Below, one piece after another: positions 1-6,772 of a stretch of DNA of 12,527 nt. Origin of the DNA: Desulfovibrio sp. (GTDB taxonomy: Bacteria; Desulfobacterota; Desulfovibrionia; Desulfovibrionales; Desulfovibrionaceae); NCBI GenBank assembly GCA_031255035.1, contig JAIRTI010000171.1:1-12527 (forward strand). Reading direction: 5' to 3'. The translations under genes and the position numbers were made by a program. Each line of letters begins with the position of its first letter. Within the stretch, counting starts at the first letter, position 1. The notes beneath the pieces were generated by a model, which saw only the letters and a list, made by a program, of their open reading frames with translations, searched no databases and had not been told where the DNA came from.

Positions 1-469
1 CCAGAAAAAAACAATCCCGGTGCAGATGGGCGATCAGGCGCACGCAGGCGGAACAGGCTAGGCAGGGGGCCTTTCGCGCAAGCGCCGGAGAAGGCGCGGC
101 ATCGGCAATCAGGCCGGGCAGGAGCGCCACTTCCCGAGGCCGGGCTTCGGCGGCTTCGCAATTCAAACGAAGCGCCCAATAATGCGCGGCCGCCAGCCGT
201 TCTTCCGAGGCGCCGCCTTCCAGCAGCAGCACTTGCGGCGGGTTCGCGCTCAGGCGATCCAGAAAGGCGCGGACCCGTTCCTGGCTTTGCGCCGCCATAA
301 AGGAGCGCAGCGGCGCAAAGAGCGCGGCGATCTGTTCCTGATCCGGGAATTCCGCGTCGCCGGAAGCCGCCGGGCCAAAATCGGCATCGCCTTTGGCCGG
401 ACTCCTGGATTTTTTTTTCCGCGTGGGCGTACTCATGGCCCGTGCTTCGCCGTTTGCCCGCAATGCCAT
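1..469 (-). CDS. holB: DNA polymerase III delta' subunit, N-terminal part (partial)
   Basis: This gene runs off the left edge, and about 156 codons are visible. Delta' is the clamp-loader subunit that helps open the beta sliding clamp in the cytoplasm. The visible part has a Lys/Arg-rich start, then PPQVLLLEGG followed by EERLAAAHYWALRLNCE, which resembles the opening AAA+ strand and helix of HolB. It then shows CLACSACVRLIAHLHRD. Counting from the ATG at 469, cysteines 104, 136, 139 and 142 fit the four-Cys zinc module of HolB, with a longer insert between the first and second than in E. coli. The ATG at 469 follows the flavoprotein stop after 1 nt (TGA-T-ATG), suggesting coupled translation. 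An in-frame ATG at 436 (MSTPTRKKK) is an equally possible start, and neither has a good Shine-Dalgarno. The P-loop or its variant and the C-terminal half cannot be judged. Another AAA+ clamp-loader-like protein is the main alternative. Confidence 0.62.
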   Translation of the reverse strand, partial: MALRANGEARAMSTPTRKKKSRSPAKGDADFGPAASGDAEFPDQEQIAALFAPLRSFMAAQSQERVRAFLDRLSANPPQVLLLEGGASEERLAAAHYWALRLNCEAAEARPREVALLPGLIADAAPSPALARKAPCLACSACVRLIAHLHRDCFFL

Positions 470-470
470 A

Positions 471-2180
471 TCAGATGTCAATGCCCAGGCGTTTGGCGCT
501 GGATATGCCGCCCATAACCGAACGGGCGTCCTTGCGCCCGGCCGCGTCCAGATTGAGTTGCGCTTCAAAGGAGCGCAAACCCGTGTTGCAGACCAGGACA
601 ACTTCCTTGTCCTTGGGGATTTCATCAAGACGTTCGGCAATTTGATCCTGCGGGATGCTGTGCCAGTCGTCGGGATATTTGTCCAGCATGGGGGCGGCGT
701 CGCGGGCGACCCGCGCGTCAACGAAGAAGTCCTTTTTGTCCGCCCGCGCGGCCCAGCGCCGCTCGAATTCTTCCTGGCTCATGGGGTTGAGGCGCTTGCC
801 CAGGATGTTGTCGGCCACGTTGCCCGCCACGTTGACGATATCCATGGCCGCCGCGAAAGGCGGCGAATACAGGACTTCAAGGTTGGAAATATCCTCGACA
901 AGGGCGCCCCGCGAAAGAAGCGGGGCCACCGCGTTGACGCGGGCCGCCAGGGCGTTGCCGTCCGCGCACATGCCCTGGATGCCGAGAACGCGGCGGCTTG
1001 CGGCGTCCACCACCAGTTCCAGCACCATCAGATTTTTCTCGGGATAAAAGTGGGCCTTGTCGATTTGCTCCACATGGGCCTTTACCGCGTCAAAACCTTC
1101 CCTGAGGGCCGACTCCAGGGTCAGGCCGGCCCCGGCCGCGTTTTGCTCGAAAAGTTTGACGCCCCAGGAACCTACCGCTCCGGGGAAGCGCTCGTCGCCG
1201 CCGGCGATGTTGCTGCCGATGACGCGCCCCTGGCGGTTAGCCATGGAACCGAGCGGATACCAGCCGGGCTTGCCGGTCACCTGATTGGTGATGGTGACGC
1301 AGTCGCCGCCGGCGTAGATATCGGGGTCGGAGGTTTCCATCTTCTCATTAACGACGATAAGTCCGCGATCAGTGACAACGAGCCCGGCGTCCTTGGCCAG
1401 TCGCGAGTTGGGCCGGACGCCGGCCGCCATGATGACCAGGTCGGCGGGGATTTCCCGCTTGTTGGTGACAACCTTGGTGACGCGGCCGTTTTCCCCCTCA
1501 AAGCGCTGGACGGATTCGGCGGTGTACACGGAAACGCCGTTATCGGTCAGGTCTTTGGCCGCCATGCGCGCCAGAGTGCCGGAGAGAAAATTGGGCAGGA
1601 TTTGATCCGTCAGTTCCACGACCGCCGCGGGTATGCCCCACATGTCGCCAAGCGCGACGGCCAGTTCGAGTCCGATGAAACCGCCCCCGACGACCACGGC
1701 GTTATTGATCTTGCCGGAGGCCGCCTCGGCGCGGATGGCTTCGGCTTCGTCCAGGTTGGTGGCCGGGCCGATGCCCTCAAGCTCGATGCCGGGAATGGGC
1801 GGGCGGTTCGGGGAACTGCCCGTAGCCAGAACCAGCTTGTCGTAGCCGATGGTCGAAACAGCGCCGTCATCCACATTTTCAACCGTCACGGTCTTGGCGG
1901 CAGGGTTGACGGCCGTGCAGCGGGTGCGGGTCATGGCGGTGACGCCTTTGTGGCTTTTGAAAAAATCCGCGTCGCGGATGGCGCCGTAAGGGGTTGATTG
2001 CAGTTCCTCGACCCGGTTCACCTCGCCGGAGACAAAATAGGGAATCCCGCAGCCTCCGTAAGAAATTCTCGACCCCTGATCGATAAGGACGACCTCAGCG
2101 TCCGGCAGAAGGCGTTTGCAGCGGGAGGCGGCCTTGGGCCCGAGGGCCACGGCGCCGATGACAACAACTCTTATGGACAT
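471..2180 (-). CDS. CoA-disulfide reductase-like FAD/NAD(P)H oxidoreductase with C-terminal rhodanese domain
   Basis: This 569-aa cytoplasmic flavoprotein belongs to the CoA-disulfide/polysulfide/persulfide reductase group. The N-terminal dinucleotide fold has GAVALGPKAASR at residues 9-20, the GAVAxG form seen in CoA-disulfide reductases. SYGGCGIPYFVSG carries the single redox cysteine, Cys44, matching the SFxNC-type active site. An NAD(P)H-binding motif VVVGGGFIGLELA lies at 162-174, the second FAD contact IYAGGDC at 288-294, and a dimerisation domain at about 335-455, including LYSPPF. The last ~100 residues form a rhodanese domain with active loop CNTGLRS (Cys531). Family members reduce CoA disulfide, CoA persulfide or polysulfide with NAD(P)H, and the rhodanese part handles sulfane sulfur. 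That would suit an anaerobic sulfur metaboliser, but the substrate here is inferred. The start has a GGAGG at 2188-2192, 7 nt upstream. It lies 51 nt after the membrane-protein gene and directly precedes holB. Confidence 0.9.
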   Translation of the reverse strand: MSIRVVVIGAVALGPKAASRCKRLLPDAEVVLIDQGSRISYGGCGIPYFVSGEVNRVEELQSTPYGAIRDADFFKSHKGVTAMTRTRCTAVNPAAKTVTVENVDDGAVSTIGYDKLVLATGSSPNRPPIPGIELEGIGPATNLDEAEAIRAEAASGKINNAVVVGGGFIGLELAVALGDMWGIPAAVVELTDQILPNFLSGTLARMAAKDLTDNGVSVYTAESVQRFEGENGRVTKVVTNKREIPADLVIMAAGVRPNSRLAKDAGLVVTDRGLIVVNEKMETSDPDIYAGGDCVTITNQVTGKPGWYPLGSMANRQGRVIGSNIAGGDERFPGAVGSWGVKLFEQNAAGAGLTLESALREGFDAVKAHVEQIDKAHFYPEKNLMVLELVVDAASRRVLGIQGMCADGNALAARVNAVAPLLSRGALVEDISNLEVLYSPPFAAAMDIVNVAGNVADNILGKRLNPMSQEEFERRWAARADKKDFFVDARVARDAAPMLDKYPDDWHSIPQDQIAERLDEIPKDKEVVLVCNTGLRSFEAQLNLDAAGRKDARSVMGGISSAKRLGIDI

Positions 2181-2214
2181 GGCATAGCCTCCGATGAGTG
2201 CCTCGCGGCATTAT

Positions 2215-2238
2215 GGGCTTTGTCGACAAGCTCAGCCC
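2215..2238. repeat. Imperfect inverted repeat at the end of the membrane-protein gene
   Basis: GGGCT ... AGCCC arms enclose TTGTCGACAA, a perfect 10-nt palindrome (2219-2228). The element spans the TGA stop at 2232-2234 and part of the 51-nt gap before the flavoprotein gene. It could be a REP-like unit or a weak mRNA-stabilising hairpin. No T-tract follows, so it is not an obvious terminator. Confidence 0.4.
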
Positions 2239-2963
2239 CAAGGGTAGTAGGCGATAAAGGCATACACGCCCGCTGACAGTCCGATGATGCCGCAGGCGGC
2301 GAAAAGCGGGTCGCGTAAAAAGTTGGCGCACCACAGCAGGAAGGCGGAAACCGCGAGCAGGGCGACGGCCCACACGTATTGGGCAAGGCCGATGGCGGCC
2401 AGCAGACTCGCCTGGCCGAGGGCCAGCAGCCACAGCGCGCCCATAAGGTAGCTGCCGCTGACGATCACCAGCGAGTCCGAGGCTTCCTCCCAGAATTCCC
2501 TGGGCTTGCGCAGGTATTGCATGGTGAAGATCACAATCGCCGCCAGCAGATACCAGAACGGTTCCTGAGGCAGGCGGTACAGGGTTTCGGCATCGCCGGA
2601 AAAGGCCGCCCAGACCTTGAGCAGAAACATCCACAGTCCCGGCGTGGCCAGTCCCAGCGAAAACATAAAGGGCGAACGGCAGACCAGGCCGACGACCAGG
2701 TAGACCACGGTGACGATCAGGGGCAACTGCGCCGCCGCCCAGTCAGGGATGTACGCCCCGCGCGCCATGGTCAGGGCCGTGACAATGACCAGGGTGACGC
2801 CGTGCCCGCCGAGCCAGTACAAGGATTTTCCGGCAAAGGACGAGAGATGGGCGCGGGAGAACCGTCTGCCCAGGTAGAAAAGCAGGGCCGGAATAAGCGC
2901 CAGAAGAAGCGGGACGACCAACGCCGCCCGGTTGAATGCCTGTATTGCCTGTTCCTGTTCCAT
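2232..2963 (-). CDS. Polytopic membrane protein of unknown function
   Basis: I do not recognise this 243-aa protein. It is strongly hydrophobic, with about eight predicted membrane segments (roughly residues 13-31, 44-66, 77-95, 97-118, 134-150, 161-182, 184-210 and 215-238). Cytoplasmic-looking basic loops follow the first segment (GRRFSRAH) and the fifth (RKPREFWEE). There is no signal peptide, obvious catalytic motif or soluble domain. I chose the ATG at 2963, which is preceded by AAGGCGGTGG. The frame stays open to an ATG at 3023, but those 20 extra residues are polar and lack a ribosome site. The gene is 129 nt downstream of tpx and 51 nt upstream of the flavoprotein gene. Codon use matches the neighbours. 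A transporter or a membrane anchor are both possible, and no function is assigned. Confidence 0.75.
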   Translation of the reverse strand: MEQEQAIQAFNRAALVVPLLLALIPALLFYLGRRFSRAHLSSFAGKSLYWLGGHGVTLVIVTALTMARGAYIPDWAAAQLPLIVTVVYLVVGLVCRSPFMFSLGLATPGLWMFLLKVWAAFSGDAETLYRLPQEPFWYLLAAIVIFTMQYLRKPREFWEEASDSLVIVSGSYLMGALWLLALGQASLLAAIGLAQYVWAVALLAVSAFLLWCANFLRDPLFAACGIIGLSAGVYAFIAYYPWG

Positions 2964-3084
2964 GAGCCACCGCCTTGAGACAGAGGTTATGAATCCCGGC
3001 TGTGGCAACGCCCCTTTTTCCATGCGGTCAGGAGCGGCGCTGCCGCGTCAGCCGCGCGGGTCTTGCCATGTTCACGTTGCCTTA

Positions 3085-3103
3085 CGGCCGCATCAGGCGG
3101 CCG
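3085..3103 (-). other. Perfect GC hairpin overlapping the tpx stop codon
   Basis: CGGCCGC (3085-3091) and GCGGCCG (3097-3103) form a perfect 7-bp stem around a 5-nt loop that contains the tpx stop. No T-tract follows on the minus strand, so it is not a standard intrinsic terminator. It may stabilise the mRNA 3' end or cause pausing. Only the structure is seen and its function is inferred. Confidence 0.4.
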
Positions 3104-3608
3104 CCGCGCGCGCGGCCTTGAGGGCAGCGTCAAAGTCCACTTCGTCGCTGACCCCAGGCACGATTTGCGCGTAGGTCACAACGCCTTTGGGGTTGACGAC
3201 GAAAATCGACCGGCTCAGCAGGCGCAGCTCTTTTATGACCACGCCGTAGGCCAGGCCGAAAGACAGGTCGAAATGGTCGGAAAGCGTCTCCAGTTGCGTG
3301 GCCCCGGCCATGCCGCACCAGCGCGCCTGGGCAAAGGGCAGGTCACAGGAAATGGTCAGGATGCGCACCCCGTCGCCAAGGGCGGCGGCTTCGTTGTTAA
3401 AGCGCCGCGTCTGCAGATCGCACACGCCCGTATCCAGAGACGGAACAACCGAGAAAATCAGCGTCTTGCCCTGGTAATCGGCAAGAGATCGCAAGGAGAG
3501 GTCGTTGGTCCTGACGGTGAAATCAGGCGCTTTCATGCCCGCCTCAACGGGATTGCCCATCAGAGTGAAGGGGACGCCTTTAAAGGTAATGATGCCGGTA
3601 CGTTCCAT
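3093..3608 (-). CDS. tpx: Thiol peroxidase (Tpx-type peroxiredoxin)
   Basis: This 171-aa protein is full length for the Tpx family, which reduces H2O2 and organic hydroperoxides using thioredoxin. The N-terminus ITFKGVPFTLMGNPVEAG and the following APDF are typical of Tpx. The peroxidatic site is PSLDTGVCDLQTRRFN, with Cys63 preceded by the conserved Thr60. The resolving cysteine is Cys98 in LPFAQARWCG, matching the LPFAQKRFCG region of E. coli Tpx. An extra Cys88 is present. The end (VPGVSDEVDFDAAL) also fits the family. Location is probably cytoplasmic or periplasm-facing, but no signal peptide is visible. The start has AAGGAG at 3615-3620, 6 nt upstream. The gene begins 20 nt after the receptor stop, so it could be the last gene of the adhesin operon. 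A perfect GC hairpin overlaps its stop codon. Confidence 0.93.
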   Translation of the reverse strand: MERTGIITFKGVPFTLMGNPVEAGMKAPDFTVRTNDLSLRSLADYQGKTLIFSVVPSLDTGVCDLQTRRFNNEAAALGDGVRILTISCDLPFAQARWCGMAGATQLETLSDHFDLSFGLAYGVVIKELRLLSRSIFVVNPKGVVTYAQIVPGVSDEVDFDAALKAARAAAA

Positions 3609-3628
3609 AGGAAACTCCTTTTTGCGGG

Positions 3629-5743
3629 CTACACGGCCTTTGCCGCGGCGGCGCGGGCTACGAGGCGTTCCCCCGCCGGCGTCGCGATAACCTGCCGCAG
3701 AATGGCGACCAGTTCCTGGTCATAGCTGTCCGTTTGCTTTTCAAGTATGGTCATGACTTCCTCAACCGGGAGGGCCGCGCGGTAGGAGCGGGGCTTGGCC
3801 ATGGCGGCGAAGGCGTTGGTAATGGCCAGCACCCTGGCGTGAACGGATATCTGATCGCCCGCCAGACCCTTGGGATAGCCCCGGCCGTCGAGGCGTTCGT
3901 TCATCTGGTAGATGGCCTCCACCACGGGCAGATCGAATTCGATATCCTTGAGAACGTTGCGGGCGTATTCAACATGCCGCTCCATCTCGGATTTTTCCTC
4001 GGCGGTGAGGGCGCCGGGCTTGAGCAGGATTTCCCTGGGCACGAACATCTTGCCTATCTGGGACAGGTTGGCGGCGGCCTCGATGGTGGCCGCGTCCTTG
4101 TCCGACAGGCGTAACTGTTTGGCCATGAGCGCCGCTATGCCGCCCATGATGCGCGAATGTCCGCCCAGGAAGGGGTCGGCCTCTTCAATGGCGCGCACCA
4201 GGGCGTCAATGGTCTGCTGCACGACGCGGCGGCTGCGCTCCTGCGTTTCCACGAGCTGGGTGATGTCACGGAACACCGAGACGATGCCCTGCACCGTGCG
4301 CGACCCGGTTTCCTTCAGCGGCGTTTTGGAAATCTGGAAGTGATAGCGTTTTGATTGCAGCCAGAGCACTTCGGTCACCGACACGCTTTCGGCGGTCATC
4401 AGCACATGCTGGTCCGAGGAGTTGAGGCGCTTGGCCGTGTCAAAGCCGAAAACCGCCGGTCCGTCCAGGCCGATGACGTCATCAACCGGCCGTCCGACCG
4501 CAACGGCGAAAGCGCTGTTGACGTAGCGGTAAATGCCCTTGCCGTCCGTAAGCGAGATCGGGTCGCTGATGGCGCTGTTGATGCCGTCGAGCAGTTTTTT
4601 CTGCTCGTCGATAACCATCAGCAGGTCCGTGATATGGGCGTTGATGCTGCACTGCTCCTGCCCCACCAGACGCCACCACACGGCGCTGACGAGAAGCAGC
4701 AGGGCCACGGCGACGAGGCCGGCCAGACTATAAATGGTTCTGGTCCTGTCCGCCATGACGTCGGCGATTACCGAGGATTCGTGCTCGGTCACCAGCCACC
4801 AGTCGGTGGAGCGCAGCTTGACCCCGGAGGAATAAACGTCGCCGTTTTCCGCAATGGCTTTTCTGAAGGCAAAGGGCAGCATATAGGCTTCGTCGGCGGC
4901 GAAGTCGGTCACCTGGCGGAGCATGGAGGTGCCCGGAGCGACGTTTTGGTAAATGTCCCCGTTCTTCTGGACGAGCCTGAGCTTGCGGCCTTTTTCAACC
5001 GCCACCCCCGGCGAGAGGATTTCGGTCAGCCTGGCGTCGATCAACTGGCTGAGAATGATGACCGCCACCGGCTTTGCGCCTTGCGCCTGATAGCTTGGCG
5101 GCATGATGGGCAGATAGATGTCAAGGGTGATGCCCTTGGGCAAAAGTTCGAGCGGCGCGTATAAAAGCCGCCCGGAATCCACCACCTGCTTCACCATTTT
5201 GCGCTGGGCCGAGGACAGCGGCGGTACGGCCGCTTCGGTGTACATGTATGATTCGGCGCGGCTGTTGACGATTCTGGCCGAGGAAAAGCCGGCGTACGAG
5301 ACAAATTCCGAAAGCATCGTCCGCATGAGCGGCAGTTGAGACGAAAGCTGACCGGCCTGAGCGTCGGGCGTGGGGGCGCTGACGTCGCCGTTCGCGTTGT
5401 TTTCCGATGAGAAAAGCAGGGGCACGCCGCCGGGCAGTTTGTCAACTTCCGCAGCGAACAGTTGGAAAAGGTCCGAACCTACAAGCCGCCGGCTCTGTTC
5501 GACCAGGGATTCGAGCCAGGCGTCAGTCATCTCCGCGCGGCTTGCGGAAACGGTTTTCTGACGCTGCATGAGGTCGTCTTCCATGCTTTTGCGCGTTTCA
5601 GAGAGGCTGTGGTAGGCAAAGGCGAAAATGACGCCTATCAGCACGGCCACTGTAACTATGCCGAACCATAAAAGGCGTTTGCTGCGCCTTGAAAGCGTGG
5701 CCTGGGCCGACGGCTTTTGATTCCTGGCTGCTGCTTGACTCAT
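3629..5743 (-). CDS. Membrane receptor with periplasmic sensor, PAS and degenerate HD-GYP domain (DvhD-like)
   Basis: This 704-aa inner-membrane protein has TM1 at about residues 24-44, a ~290-residue periplasmic region resembling a double-Cache sensor (ending near STDWWLVTEHESS), and TM2 at about 338-358. A PAS domain follows at about 380-500 (DGKGIYRYVNSAF ... FRDITQLVE), and an HD-GYP-type domain at about 505-690. HD-GYP enzymes hydrolyse c-di-GMP at a metal site, but here most ligands are gone. The HD pair is Asn559-Leu560, the HHE motif is Met-Asn-Glu (614-616), and the later Asp is Asn643. His529, the IGK lysine 565, His590 and GRGYPKGL (621-627) remain. It is therefore more likely a c-di-GMP receptor than a phosphodiesterase. 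It sits 89 nt downstream of the LapG-like protease gene, where a LapD partner would be expected. The Dvh system of D. vulgaris has a c-di-GMP receptor unrelated to LapD in this role (recalled). The start has GGAG 6-8 nt upstream of the ATG. Inferred role: periplasmic sequestration or release of the protease. Confidence 0.85.
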   Translation of the reverse strand: MSQAAARNQKPSAQATLSRRSKRLLWFGIVTVAVLIGVIFAFAYHSLSETRKSMEDDLMQRQKTVSASRAEMTDAWLESLVEQSRRLVGSDLFQLFAAEVDKLPGGVPLLFSSENNANGDVSAPTPDAQAGQLSSQLPLMRTMLSEFVSYAGFSSARIVNSRAESYMYTEAAVPPLSSAQRKMVKQVVDSGRLLYAPLELLPKGITLDIYLPIMPPSYQAQGAKPVAVIILSQLIDARLTEILSPGVAVEKGRKLRLVQKNGDIYQNVAPGTSMLRQVTDFAADEAYMLPFAFRKAIAENGDVYSSGVKLRSTDWWLVTEHESSVIADVMADRTRTIYSLAGLVAVALLLLVSAVWWRLVGQEQCSINAHITDLLMVIDEQKKLLDGINSAISDPISLTDGKGIYRYVNSAFAVAVGRPVDDVIGLDGPAVFGFDTAKRLNSSDQHVLMTAESVSVTEVLWLQSKRYHFQISKTPLKETGSRTVQGIVSVFRDITQLVETQERSRRVVQQTIDALVRAIEEADPFLGGHSRIMGGIAALMAKQLRLSDKDAATIEAAANLSQIGKMFVPREILLKPGALTAEEKSEMERHVEYARNVLKDIEFDLPVVEAIYQMNERLDGRGYPKGLAGDQISVHARVLAITNAFAAMAKPRSYRAALPVEEVMTILEKQTDSYDQELVAILRQVIATPAGERLVARAAAAKAV

Positions 5744-5832
5744 GGCACTCTCCGCAATCGTTGCATCATGCTGTTCTCGTTATTGTCGTTTTTGCCGGCC
5801 CGTTCCTTCCGGAACCGGAGCGACGGGTTTCA

Positions 5833-6669
5833 TTATTTACTGGACGCGGGTTTTGGTTTGACGTGGCGCCACAGGTATTCCTCATTCACGGAATACTGGG
5901 GAACGTAATGCGTCAGCTTTTTATGAGACAAAACTAAATTTGTCAGATTGTCAAGGACATAGGCGTCATTTTCCATGAAGACGACGAGTACGGAGTGGCC
6001 CAGATTGCGGATGTTGTCCTTGACGGCGGCAATGCGCAATGTTTTGGCGGGTATGCCAAGATCCCGCAAGGCGTAGTACTTGGCGATGACGTAATCTTCG
6101 CAGTCTCCGGAGAGCTTGACGAATTCGCGGGGGGTGGCCCAGTAATCCTCAACGCCCCAGATTTCTATATCAGTTTTATAGGGCCATTGGTTGAAAAAAT
6201 TATTGACGCCGCTGACCTGCTTCTTGAGCGGGGCGTCCGCCAATTCCCCTTTCAGCCTGGCCCAGCGCGCGGCCACGTCCTTCCGTTCCGTGTCAAGCCC
6301 GCCGACCGTAAAAGAGGTGTTGGCCGTTTCCGAACCGAGAACCCGCTCCCACTTGGGCAGATTTTTGATCGGGCTCCTGAATTCCACGGTTTTGAAGAGC
6401 CTGATCGGCGGGGCCTGCTCCCCCGCGCCGCCGTCCGTCCGCTCCCGCCCGTCCGCTTCCGCCGCTGTCTCCTGGCCGGAGGCTTCCGCCCCGTCTTTCT
6501 GATCGTCCGGGACGGCGGAATCGGGCGCCTCCGGAACCGATGTTTCCGAGGGAGACGGAAAACACGGCGTGGCTGCAAGGACCGCACAGAGAAAGACCAG
6601 CGTCAGAAGCGCCGTCAGACGGGTAAGCGCCCGAGCGCCTCGGGACAAAAGTGCGGCCTTTACCACCAT
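5833..6669 (-). CDS. lapG: LapG-like calcium-dependent periplasmic cysteine protease (transglutaminase-like, BTLCP family)
   Basis: In the Lap system this 278-aa class of protease cuts the N-terminal retention module of a giant adhesin, releasing it and dispersing biofilm. Residues 15-33 form a signal peptide or anchor. Residues ~38-88 are a low-complexity Pro/Ala/Glu/Gly linker, followed by the catalytic fold. The triad is visible as Cys190 in SGDCEDYVIAKY, His225 in LGHSVLVV and Asp240 in YVLDNL. The DCED stretch and nearby acidic residues match the calcium-binding region of LapG. NNFFNQWPYKTD and the Trp-rich segment at 171-177 are typical. The start has GGAG 5 nt upstream. The gene follows the second fusion protein by 103 nt and precedes the receptor by 89 nt, consistent with a secretion-release-regulation cassette. 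The symbol is by homology, and in Desulfovibrio the counterpart is called DvhG (recalled). Whether the N-terminus is cleaved or stays as an anchor is unclear. Confidence 0.9.
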   Translation of the reverse strand: MVVKAALLSRGARALTRLTALLTLVFLCAVLAATPCFPSPSETSVPEAPDSAVPDDQKDGAEASGQETAAEADGRERTDGGAGEQAPPIRLFKTVEFRSPIKNLPKWERVLGSETANTSFTVGGLDTERKDVAARWARLKGELADAPLKKQVSGVNNFFNQWPYKTDIEIWGVEDYWATPREFVKLSGDCEDYVIAKYYALRDLGIPAKTLRIAAVKDNIRNLGHSVLVVFMENDAYVLDNLTNLVLSHKKLTHYVPQYSVNEEYLWRHVKPKPASSK

Positions 6670-6732
6670 GTACGCTCCGGCAGGGAAGTCCTGCCATCGG
6701 GGAAGGCAGGGGCGTTCTCATACGGCAGGGAA

Positions 6733-6772
6733 CCGCCCGCGCCGGCCGCGCCGCCCCGCGCGCGCCGCCCCG
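6733..6772. repeat. 40-nt all-G/C stretch with a 12-nt direct repeat
   Basis: All 40 bases from 6733 to 6772 are G or C. CGCGCCGCCCCG occurs twice (6747-6758 and 6761-6772), 2 nt apart. It lies immediately after the stop codon of the second fusion-protein gene, in the 103-nt gap before lapG. On the coding (minus) strand it is rich in G runs, so strong mRNA structure is likely. This could lower or separate lapG expression from the exporter genes, which is inference. Confidence 0.6.

Noticed and set aside
393..1997. 534-codon plus-strand open frame
   Set aside because: Antisense to the well-supported flavoprotein, with no recognisable domain.
2964..3023. Longer start for the membrane protein at 3023
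   Set aside because: No ribosome site, and the added residues do not resemble a signal or membrane segment. It cannot be fully excluded.
3629..5743. LapD-type GGDEF/EAL receptor
   Set aside because: No GGDEF, EAL or degenerate equivalents were found. The C-terminal domain aligns with HD-GYP landmarks instead.
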